A stretch of DNA of 64,000 bases. Origin: Urechis unicinctus (Eukaryota > Annelida > Polychaeta > Xenopneusta > Urechidae). The notes under the pieces are model-generated. The model saw nothing but the letters and a program-made list of their open reading frames with translations, did not search any database and was not told the DNA's origin. Positions 1 to 10,179 of the stretch are shown here, one piece after another. The position numbers and the translations under genes are program-made. Positions within the stretch are counted from its first letter, which is position 1. The number at the start of each line of letters is the position of its first letter. The stretch lies in NCBI GenBank assembly GCA_034190875.2, contig CM067344.1, positions 23,571,106-23,635,105 on the forward strand, written 5' to 3'.

Positions 1-248
1 GGTAGGTGACTTGACGGCCACCCATTAATTAAAGCAATGAATGTCGTTCGAAATTACCTCTCGTGATCAGGTGATTTTAAAACGGCTCCATCGGACGCTA
101 CAGACGCTATGATTCTAATATGGCGTACATTTACATATATCTTAGCTTATTTAGTTGTAGGACAGTATTGAGGTTGTCCGATATCTAAAACGTATATGCA
201 TCTGCACGTCCTAATTTATATGTATTTTTAAAAATCTGCTCTTATAGG

Positions 249-341
249 TATGGATAATTCCTCCAACGTAGCTTTGGTGGCCGGGGTGACTGGCATCGCA
301 GGGCTCAACCTGGCGAGGCATCTCATCAGCGACAAATAAGC
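249..341 (+). pseudogene. First coding exon or relic of an SDR (Rossmann-fold) reductase, PRISE/progesterone 5-beta-reductase-like
   Basis: An ATG at 249 opens a 30-codon reading frame that stops at 339-341. Its core, VALVAGVTGIAGLNLARHL, carries the GxxGxxG dinucleotide-binding signature of short-chain dehydrogenases and most resembles the N terminus of PRISE-type enone reductases. A convincing splice acceptor (pyrimidine-rich, ending TTATAG) lies just before the ATG at about 247. Where a donor would be expected after the conserved ISDK, the sequence reads AAATAAGC, so the GT is missing and an in-frame TAA follows. I could not find later exons. It is either a real exon with a non-canonical donor or, more likely, a decayed copy. 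Confidence 0.45.
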
Positions 342-1480
342 AGTAGCCCTATTCGCTTAACTTTTAACTGTGATTATTAATAAAAAAAAGAAGCCGAATG
401 TTTGTTTAATACAATTGTTAATTGCATAGTTAGCAGTTCATTGCGGGTAATAAGCTTCGATTATTTAATGATAAAGCCTACTAACTGAATGTCTTACCTT
501 AGTCATTTGTATACACTTGATCCTCAAAAGTATTTCCAAGCTGTTAGAGTCTGATTGAATCAATGACAAAGCAATCAAAGCAGGATGATGTGATAATCAG
601 GTGACACTGTAGCCCTTCAGGACGTACGAGTAGGTATATATTACCGTCCCACTGGAGCTATTGACACTGTGGCCTGGAGAATCCGTCACCACACCGGTTA
701 AAATGCACCGGGCTTCTTAATTTTACTGATCAGAAGGTGATGCGTTTGTAACAGCAACAATAAATTTCCTTTGCCACATAAGCTGTCTAAAATCCGACAT
801 GTGCTATAAGCAGAATACTTTAGTCATAAGGTTGACACCCCAGTCATGCTGACCGAATACATAACACCCGCTATTCAGTGTGGGATGGTCCAAGATGCAG
901 TTTTCGCGTTGGCTGAAAGGATCGGATGATATCGGTCATGTGACGTGTGACGCCAGAGGCATAATTCTGGTGGGGTCACTCTACAATAAAGCTGTTTGTC
1001 TTGTCATGTGGCAGCAACAAAACAAAAAGTGATAGCCTTGTAAGTTTCAATCCGTTTAGGCTTAGTTGTGCGTTAAGATTTTTATTCAGTTATAATGGTG
1101 GTGAATTTAGTTTGATTATCAGGCTTACGAAGAGTTGCATTTTCTGAACAATCTAGCTTACCAGAAATGCTGTCACATCTACACCCGTTGCTACGCGATC
1201 ATTGATAACGACATTATTCCTATTCTATATAATCGAGACGTAAGATTTACACAACTTTAAATATTGAGAGGCATCCAATAATGGGATGAATTAGCAGATT
1301 CTTAGGCTTGAGTCTTTTTGCTTGTCAATAGGAACTTGTCTACACGGAAAATAAAGTAACCCCAACAAACCACAGGAGCCGATGCGATCACCATTACTCG
1401 GCATTAGGGCTAGAAACTTGTGGTAACATCCTTGGATTGTTGCCCAGCGAGCTTTCCTGGGCACCAACCATCTCTGGCCT
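342..1480. other. Gene-free stretch
   Basis: I see no coding exon, RNA gene or clear repeat here. No exon continuing the SDR fragment at 249 was recognised by eye. Confidence 0.4.
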
Positions 1481-1484
1481 TAAA

Positions 1485-1862
1485 GAGGACACTTAAGTGT
1501 ATAGAGGTAGTATACATGTGCCGCGCGACGGGGTATATTTTTTCGGCCTCTCGACTTGTACGACGGGTTTTGTTGGGCCTCGTACTTACACGACGGGGTA
1601 TTTCAGCTGTAATCTGTACGTCGGTTTGTTTGGTTGTTTTGGTTTGGTTTTTTTTTTTTTTTTTGGGGGGGGGGGTGAGGGCTTCGTTTTGTACGACGGA
1701 GTATGTTTTTTTCTTCCGATCTGCACAGCGGTTTTAATTTATATTTTGTTTCAGTATGGCGAGATTTTCTCCCGGGACTTGTCAACGATCGTTGACAATG
1801 CAAATGCAATGATTGTGTAAAAAAGGGGGGGTTGCACCCCCCGAGTCGAGTTGCCCCTCCAG
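1485..1862. mobile_element. MITE-like repeat, copy 1
   Basis: The left part (CACTTAAGTGTATAGAGG, then GTAGTATACATG and CGACGGGTTTTGTTG) matches the start of the element at 54,188-54,381, and the right end (GTTGCCCCTCCAGA) matches that element's other end in inverted orientation. This copy is longer and contains a T17/G11 run at about 1,650-1,675. Open reading frames across it run through homopolymers and are not genes. Confidence 0.5.
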
Positions 1863-2016
1863 AATTACTGTTTACTTGTTCGAGCCGCATAGCGACTTTC
1901 GTGGACTGCCTCCGCATCGCGGTGTAGTCCCGTTTTATTCTGTTTTCCTTAGTGGATATAAATGTGTTCTATTCTAATGTTTACTGTGTTTATGCGCTTG
2001 CTACCATGTACCGTTA

Positions 2017-2515
2017 TGTAACAATCTGTATATTAATTATTGTTGTACACCTCCGTTATTTGGCTTGCTATGTGTAGTGATTTTAGTTTTTGTTTACATT
2101 GGGTTGCGCCAGTTTAAAAAAACGAGAGAGCGTCTGCTAGTCACTCGTGAACTTGGCTTTGAAGAATATAGACGCTTTTGTTTGAGACTAATATTATCGT
2201 GAGTTTCACTATTTTGCATGTTAGTATTGTTGTGTGGCTAATGCTGAAGTATGGATCTCTCAGTGTGATTCACGGAGCATAGACACCGGATTTGTTGTGG
2301 TCGACGAAACTCTGTTTCGCGCCATTTGACGTATTTGTAATTGCTAGTTATAATTGTATGTATGATCATAAATGTTGGTCCATAGCTTTCTCTGGACAAT
2401 AAATCCGATACTTGTTAATTGCCCACCCATCTCCGTTATTTCCTTCCAGTTGCATAGTAGTTGCTGCAAAACTCAGCAACGCCCAGGGTTTTGGCTTACC
2501 CCCTGGGGCGTTACA
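2017..2515 (+). mobile_element. Possible solo LTR
   Basis: The segment begins TGTAAC and ends CTGGGGCGTTACA, giving TG...CA ends with a short terminal inverted repeat (TGTAAC/GTTACA). A polyadenylation signal AATAAA sits at about 2,399 near the 3' end, as in LTRs. The flanks (CGTTA and ATTGG) do not form a target duplication, and there is no second copy in the window, so the call is tentative. Confidence 0.3.
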
Positions 2516-2519
2516 ATTG

Positions 2520-4260
2520 GTCCCTGTGTGACGCGCCGTTGTTACTGCATGTAATCAGAAATCAGCTGATCAGATTTTGAGATTTATCCGACACTTTTAT
2601 CCTGCTTACGAGCAAGTAGCGCAGCAAGAAGAATACTCACTTCTGGCAAATTCACCCGGGATTCGCACAACTCAGAATTATACAAGCAGGCACCCCATGA
2701 ACCTGATTTTCAATAACTGAATTGTACATTTCATGCAAGATCACCAAGTCCTACTTTCTTCAACTCAGCCATGTATGACATCATTTACAAACTCCCTGCT
2801 ATGTACATATTATCAAGCAGTTAGTCAGCTTTTGGCACAAATTAAATGAAACCAGAAAACCAGCACTGACAGAAGATAAGCAGGCAGAAAACAAAAGCAC
2901 AACCTGGTCTACCCATATCAGCAACCCTGCCGCAAACCCAGCAAACAAGACAGCAGATACCACAAGGCCCAATACCAACAACATACACAGAGGAAACCGC
3001 GTGATGCTGCAGGAATACAGACTCTATGTACTGCTTCTTCGGTGGAGTGACTGACTGTACCAAATACAAAATGTGGCAATACCTGTATGTTCCAACTACT
3101 AGAAACAGTCACTGAGCACAGAACGCACATGCTACACGATTCCGATACAGGAACACTCTGTACCAGGACTTTGTAGGATACGATGTACAAATGTACATTT
3201 ACATTTTCATCTCGTATGGCAATGCTATAGGGGCCTTTGTGTTGCAACCAGTCCGGCTGTTACTCGCATGTTTTTGCGAGTGCGACGTTGGGTCGAATGT
3301 GATTATGACCGCATCATTTTGTAGCCCTGTCAATGATATTATTTGCTCCATGACATTGAGTCAGGGCTCAATTGGAGTACCGAACATAATCTCATTTGAA
3401 AGGAGCATTGCTCGATGAGGTTCCCGCTATAACATATATAGGACACTACACAAAGATTCACATGTAATTAAACAGGCATCGAATGGGAGCAAATCAAAGT
3501 TACTATTGACAACAAAAATAACCCGATTCCAATGGCAACGTTCCATTATACGATAAAACAATCACAGACAATCTTGCAGAAAATCTATACGGCTTTATTG
3601 GGCAAAAAAACACGTGTCAATGTTGACAAACATTTCAATAAAAATAAAAATACTGTGGGATATATAAAGACAGGAAACATATATACAGGCAAGCAACAAA
3701 TACAAAACACGGAATATACAGTGGTGCAAACCCGTATGATCTTTACACTACACCCTCATTCAAATCAAGGAAACTCTCCTGAGTTCAGAACCTGTACCCT
3801 TCTTTACCAGGTATAGGCTTTAAGGAATGAATGGATCTCCGTTACAATTAATATAAGCGAACAAGTGAGACACACGAATATTGCGCTATACACATCATAA
3901 ACAAATCAGTCAATTTTTATTCCTTGGGACAGTTGATGTTAGTTTAGTGATTAACTAAAGAGTTTGTTGAGGCGCGCTGGTTGGCTGTTATCATAACGTT
4001 CTCCCTGTGGATTGTTGTTATAGCTGGTTTTCAAGTCGGAGCACTCGTGTGTGAGAGAATCTCAATGAAATATATGTAGCTCTCACTGTACTCATATGTA
4101 CTCTCGACAAAATCCATTTCCCCAGTTTGAGCAATTACCCCAATCTGTGACCAATCATGCTCGCATTTGATGACAAGGTCTAATAAAATATATTGGGCGC
4201 GCCATTTCATTGAGTCGTCTCGTCAAGTTGTACTCGGCTAATTCTGAGCGCTACACTCTT
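2520..4260. other. Gene-free stretch
   Basis: Short overlapping frames occur on both strands, but none shows a motif, codon bias or splice framing. I see nothing I can name. Confidence 0.4.
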
Positions 4261-4276
4261 TCCAATTCTCCAGGCA

Positions 4277-5345
4277 ACTCATCCCCAAGGCTCAGACAAG
4301 AATCGTAACTGGCCTGATGCATTCGTTATGTATATGGGAATATTTCTTCAGGTCCATCCATCTGAAGCAATCTCCATGCTGAAGTATAGGCAAACAATGC
4401 TCAATTTGGCAGTTTCTCTCAGGACCGGGGAATGTTGTTATAATGATTCTGCTTTCATTGTCCATTGCCCTGAGATCGCATTCATAATGATCTGTATACC
4501 AATGCTTCCATGCAGTACCCTCACGTTTTACCTACCCAGATCCATTGGGCCGCCAAGTAGGGGACACAATATCAAATCAGGCTACGTTTTTCCTACACCG
4601 TCACAGAACAGTGCCAAAATCCCCAGTCCTGCTCAGAGTTACAACATGTCGTCTCCTCATGTGAGGGTAGCCACCCCAGCTTCCACCACCGAAAAGCCTA
4701 CCCAATCAGCCAGTGAATAAGGGAAGGGTGCCATTGCGGCGATTCATTGCTCACCTTGTCGATAAACAGTCAGTACACTGGTAGCCGCTCGGCGGAAGAT
4801 TGGCATCGACAAGCTGTCCTCTGTACTCAAGAGCCCTTACGGCACCACTAGGTTGAGACAGGAAGTGACCTCACGAACAGCGATGTCATGTTGCAACCCA
4901 GTAAAACGGCGTCAGAATGTCAACCAACTTGGCATAATTAAAGGACTACAGATAGCTACCCATTATTTGTCTGCAAGTGAATACTTTATGGTTAGAGTCA
5001 TTTTTGTTACTGTTTCAGTCCTGTTACTAGGGTGTCACGTGAACTTTCAATAATGAGGTGATAGCGTGACTGTTTATGAGATGGATGGGGATGGCTGTGG
5101 TGTTAAGATAACTTCCCTTGGATGTCACTGTCTACTAAGCACCAACCCGTTTCCAAGACAGTGCTGTAGAACCCACGCTGTTAGGATGAAGGTCTGTGGG
5201 CACCTGTAAGAAAGGGCTGCCTTTGCAGTTGTGCATTTCTGCAAGCCAGGAGTTTTTGACTGTCGTAAACCACCCGGTTTACTTAACCAAACATTGCGTA
5301 TTCCAACATACCTGCCCCGGGTGCCATCAAAACCATCCACACCTT
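4277..5345 (+). pseudogene. Degraded gag-like ORF of a retroelement or tyrosine-recombinase element
   Basis: The frame around 4,300-4,560 reads NWPDAFVMYMGIF, then VHPSEAISMLKYRQTMLNLA and a CYNDSAF segment. This spacing of W..AF, HP(S/E)xxxxLLKY and (Y)YDxxF recurs in ORFs accompanying DIRS/Ngaro- or Crypton-like elements of invertebrates, as I recall them. About 750 bp downstream in another frame (5,290-5,345) is HCVFQHTCPGCHQNHPH, the C-x-F-x-H-x-C-x2-C zinc motif that follows in such ORFs. Frames are broken between the two parts and no recombinase or reverse transcriptase was recognised, so it is a relic. Family assignment is inference. Confidence 0.35.
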
Positions 5346-5499
5346 GCGCAAGAACCGCTCAGCCACCAAACCCAGACAAACCAAAAACCCTCGGTAGACT
5401 ACAATAACAGATATAGTATAACACCTGGGTTCACTTATTATCTTCGACTTAATAATGATGGGAAAGAGGTTTCATCTACCCCCAGAACATCAAGTTAAA

Positions 5500-6880
5500 T
5501 CCACAGCAGCCTTCAAATTGTTCCAAACAAAATAAATCATGAGCTTCAACTTGGTCGCATTTTAGGCCCTTTTTTCCAAGGACCTCCTTTACTAAATTTA
5601 CATCTGCCATTACGGGGAACCCAGCAACCAATCAAATTTAGGTTGCTGCACATCATGCTTCTACTCAACTAAGCATCGCATTATCTATTCCAGTTCTTCC
5701 ACATCATCTTGTCAATGATATTCCCTTTTGCACCTTTTGTACTTATCAAAGCTCTATGTACAGAACTTTCTACCTACTCACCCACTATGCCTGTCTACTT
5801 GTCCGGGAGACCGTCCAGTCGAACATTTGCTTACACACAATACAATTTCAACAATTGTCGCGAATTCACCAAGGTTTCGTTATATCGTTTCCATCCCTCA
5901 AGCAGAAACACTCGCACCTGGCCGGAAATCATGATCACTTCACAATTCAATCACTTTTCTGACCCTGTGATAGGTTCGCAAAAGTATATTAGCATACGTG
6001 GTAAAAACAAAACCTCCCGCTGCTCGTTTCGTTCACCTATCTAACAGCTTATTCAACCGCGTACACTTTCATTCTTTTCTTATGGCGTGCCTGGCATTCT
6101 GCACAACATCCCTCGGATACCAACACATTCATTTCGCAGGTATGTTAATTATCCTCACAATGAGGTGATTAGGGTTCTGAGGGTACAATGATATTGATTT
6201 TACATACCTGTTATTAGTCTATTGAAGTTGAAGCGACTGAAATGCCATGGGAAGCAGTCACTGTCAAACTTTGACCACTTTCGATTTGTTGCCTGATCTC
6301 GTGGTTACCAGGTAGATAACTACTGATCGATTTAAACCACAAAAAAACCCATTTCGTGCATCGTCATATGGGCGGGTAAGTTTAACATTACCTGTCATTG
6401 TTCTATTCATTCAATGAATGCCTTAACTCATAGTTAGCCAAGTAGCTGTGCTCGAACAGGGTTCTGTTTGTCCGGTGAGTATCGAGTCTTGAAAAATACA
6501 CTTACCCAGTCAATATTTGTCGATCCAGCAAGCTGAGATCATGTGCTTTACCATCCTCGCCTTCAACACGATACAGCTGGCTTTGTTAAATAGAAGGGTG
6601 TTGTGATAAATAAAGATTGACTAATAAACAGCTCAATAGCAGGTCGCTAGCAGTCGTACTGTATTACCTGTATAGGAATCAGCATTCACATTCGTCTCCT
6701 TCCATCGTCTGGAACCAATTCCATCACAACGTCTTCCCACTTGAAATCGAACGAATACCCAACTGAGTATCAACAGTGGTGTCAACATACTATATTCCAC
6801 GTCATGCTATGGTCATAAGAATGATGGAAAAAACAAGGCACAGCACAACAGCTTTCCGGGGGATGGGGAACTATTACTAG
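5500..6880. other. Gene-free stretch
   Basis: Three overlapping plus-strand frames (5,709-6,044) show no recognisable domain. They may be remains of the same element as the upstream gag-like fragment. Nothing else is seen. Confidence 0.3.
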
Positions 6881-6885
6881 TCACG

Positions 6886-6930
<45 letters not shown>
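6886..6930. repeat. (ATC)n microsatellite
   Basis: About 15 uninterrupted ATC units. Confidence 0.95.
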
Positions 6931-6931
<1 letters not shown>

Positions 6932-8860
6932 CCATATCGTTCTGTGGGCAAGATCGATAATGATGACTGATCAAGAAATTTTGCCTTTCCATTTCCAGAC
7001 CTGATGGAGAGGCAAAGATGATGAAACCCTGCGTTTTAATCGAAGTACGCTCGCTATTTAACTGAATTAAAAACTATCATATGACCTTTTTCGCCTAAAA
7101 TGCAATACTTCAACTTCGCTACATTTTTAACCTGTAAAGACGTCTTTGTCTAATTTTGTATTGTAGCGTTTGCTTTATATCATCAATATTAACGGATAAC
7201 CAAATTCTTAATGCAAATCAGATTTTTATCTAAGCTTCATAAAAAAATTCCATTAGTCAATGCTTGCCAGTGAACCGAACTCGAAAGAAATTATTTTTTT
7301 TTAATCGCACAAATATCCACAGGACTTAATGGGTAAGTTATGAATGTTTCTTTAAAGAAGAATGAAAATATGGAAAAAAAAAATGATAGTTGGTATATGA
7401 CGTATATTTAGCTTAGATACACTACGCTTTGTTGTACAATATTCTTTCATTTCACTTGGGCACATTAGAAAAGTAACCAAACCCGAATATTCTACCACAC
7501 TGGCATAAACGATAAAATTGACGCACACCGACGCCATATTACCCTGCTCATCTGAGCTGTCTTTCCTTGACTTGCTGCAAACACACAATACAAAAAAATC
7601 TGGTTCACAGAGCGATACACATCATCAATCACCTCATATACAGTCATATGTTAGGTGAATCATATTATGGGATAGACATATCTTGCTCTACATCCTACTG
7701 TGTCGTCATTTGGGTTCAATTGGCGACATATTTCCTTGTACGGGCGTGGAAGGTTCCCAACAGGCGATTAACATTTACTAAACTCTGACGCCGATCTGGC
7801 TTTTGAACGAATGTAATTCAAAGGAGCGTACCGGGTTATTCGCTATGCACTACTTTTCATTTAAGCCGCCCTCAAGATTCTGAACCTATCTGCACCTTAC
7901 TGCTACAGATGGATTACTTCAGTTTGAAATGGGTTGTGAAGGCCTGATACTTGACATTCCCATCGCAGTCTGAGCAATGTTTGTGTATGTATAGAATGAC
8001 GACACTGATGTATGTCGTTGTGATAGACGTTCATGGCATTACAACTCATTACGACTGTGGAAGAGTGGTGACATATTTCTATAGAAGAAAAAACCCACCC
8101 TGTATGACTTATTTTTCCATAAAGGAATCCATTCGTGACTATCTGTAATAGATGCCATGGATCCCGGAAACCACCCACCGGCTCTCCTCGGACTCTCCCA
8201 CGCACCGACATTAATGATGTTGCCAGCAGTATTCATGGGTAAACATGCCTCACTCTAAGAATACCTTATCCGTATTTTTTTGAATGACCAACGACGACAA
8301 CACTAAATCAGCAAATAAAAGTTTATTAACAATAATATGTAAAAATTGCCGTTGTATAATTGGACCGTGCAGGTAAAATGTATGCCTATCAACTAGTGAT
8401 TAGTCCACGGATATTGGTCATTAGTTGGTCCCAAGTGACTCGGCAGTCATTATTCTTGATTGGTATTGGAAGCCGAATACGAGAATAGCTTTCACCAATT
8501 GCTCGGCAATTTGCCATCAATAAAAGCAATTAGAAATGTCATGTTTCCAGTCCCTGAAATTCGTTTGGTTCGTGGAACTCATCGCCAATGACGAGTATAC
8601 ATTAATGTCGGGATATGTAATACTTGCTAAATTCATTATCACCACAAAGTCAATCGGCGTTGTTGAAGAATATGTAAAGACTGTGACGAACAGTTTCAAG
8701 TTCGTGTTTGTCTGTACATGCCCACTTAAATATTATCTTTTTTTTGGTTTCAAATAAATACAAACGTTCGTGTCTATCAAACAATGAAACATGTCCCTGA
8801 ATAAAGATGTAAATGTTTTCGCATACAACGAAATCAAAAATGAACTATTCAGGCTATACT
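6931..8860. other. Gene-free AT-rich stretch
   Basis: No exon, RNA gene or mobile-element motif was recognised. It lies downstream of the receptor gene on that gene's strand, so an undetected 3' tail exon could be here. Confidence 0.35.
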
Positions 8861-9105
8861 GGGATTATTATTGTTCTACCTCACCGGTCTGGATGACTTG
8901 AATGTGATTGCTATGTTGGAATTGAAAAGGTTTCGAATAAATGACAAGTAAGTCATAAAACATGGTGGCAGCGATGTTTCTCGAACCATTGTGTCAAATG
9001 TGTAGTGACAATTTGTTCTGTGCCATTTCCGACATTGCGGTTGTGTATGATTGACCTGCCGGCTGCAGGCTGTGAAAAATCTCCGTGCGCCCGACTCGAG
9101 TGAAC

Positions 9106-10179
9106 ATGGCGAGTCAAGGAGTGCAACTACCGATGCTGCATTGGGAGTATGCAAACCAAACAATTGCGTATAATGAATGGAAAGACTTTCTCGAAAGTTA
9201 CTTTGTAATTCAGGGCGTGGAAAATACGAAGAAATGGCATTATATTCTCCTCTCTTCCGGACCGAGAGGGAGGGAGCTGTGGACCACATGGGCGTTGAGC
9301 GATGATCAAAAAGAAGACACAGACATAGTATTCAAGAAATTCAAGGACCACTTGATAGGTACGCCAAATAAATGGGTCATGCGTCTGGAACTAGCCTCAC
9401 TGCTGCAGCAAGGAAATGAGCCTATAGATGATTACATTTGCCGGTTAAGAGCAAAAGCGGGTGAGTGCAATTTCCCTGAAGGCACAGTTGAGGACCAAAT
9501 CACATTTCAGCTGATAAAAGGAATTCAAAACGCAGAGGCCAAACGGAAACTCATCTCAAAAGGAAATGAACTTACCTTGAATATAGCAATCAAATGTGCA
9601 CAAGAGTTCCAAGCCACAGTGCAGAATACAACAAGCTTCCAGCAGAGCATGCAACCTACCATCAATGCTTTTCATCAGTCACGGATACACAAAGGATCTC
9701 CATGCAGGTATTGCAATCAAAAACATGCACCGCGGAACTGTCCAGCATATGGGAAAAAATGTGAAGCCTGTGGGAAAATGAACCACTTTAAGATTGTATG
9801 CAAGAGTAAGCAATACAACAGGCTAAAACACAACTCGAGATCACGTGACAGGACTGGGATGCATGATGGCAGAAAATCTGAAAAGACTGAGGGTCATCAT
9901 AGCAGCAAAAAGCAAGACATTGGTGCTCTATCATCTGATCATGCTACTGCATTGCCACTAGATTGTGGATCTGTCTACTTTGATTCCTTGGATGGCACCA
10001 AAAGACATGATGGTAATCAAAGACAATCCATCATGGCTAGACTGAATGTTAAACCACCAGATGTCAACAGAAAGGTTACACTGCGTGTGAAAGCTGATAC
10101 AGGTGCAATGGAAATATTCTTCCTGCAAGATGTCTCAAACAGATGTATCCATCAGCTGAAGAGAGAGATCAGAAATTGA
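9106..10179 (+). CDS. gag: Retrotransposon 1 Gag with double zinc knuckle, running into the protease start
   Basis: I chose the ATG at 9,106 (MASQGVQLPML) rather than the upstream GTG. The N-terminal 200 residues are the helical capsid-like part (EWKDFLESYF, GRELWTTW, LLQQGNEPIDDYICRLR), typical of retrotransposon Gag. Two zinc knuckles follow around residues 202-232: CRYCNQKHAPRNC (C-x2-C-x3-H-x4-C) and CEACGKMNHFKIVC (C-x2-C-x4-H-x4-C). The frame then enters the aspartic protease and reaches the catalytic DTGA near 10,098-10,110. It loses protease similarity immediately after and stops at 10,179, while similarity continues in the pol frame. Gag would form the virus-like particle that packages element RNA. 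Confidence 0.85.
   Translation: MASQGVQLPMLHWEYANQTIAYNEWKDFLESYFVIQGVENTKKWHYILLSSGPRGRELWTTWALSDDQKEDTDIVFKKFKDHLIGTPNKWVMRLELASLLQQGNEPIDDYICRLRAKAGECNFPEGTVEDQITFQLIKGIQNAEAKRKLISKGNELTLNIAIKCAQEFQATVQNTTSFQQSMQPTINAFHQSRIHKGSPCRYCNQKHAPRNCPAYGKKCEACGKMNHFKIVCKSKQYNRLKHNSRSRDRTGMHDGRKSEKTEGHHSSKKQDIGALSSDHATALPLDCGSVYFDSLDGTKRHDGNQRQSIMARLNVKPPDVNRKVTLRVKADTGAMEIFFLQDVSNRCIHQLKREIRN

Noticed and set aside
1420-1917. Overlapping plus- and minus-strand frames
   Set aside because: They run through T and G homopolymers of a MITE and have no protein-like composition.
8962-8990. tRNA gene
   Set aside because: The tRNA-Leu-like string is only the primer binding site; no cloverleaf surrounds it.
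10095-10150. Programmed -1 frameshift in retrotransposon 1
   Set aside because: No slippery heptamer or obvious downstream structure; an indel inside the protease motif is simpler.
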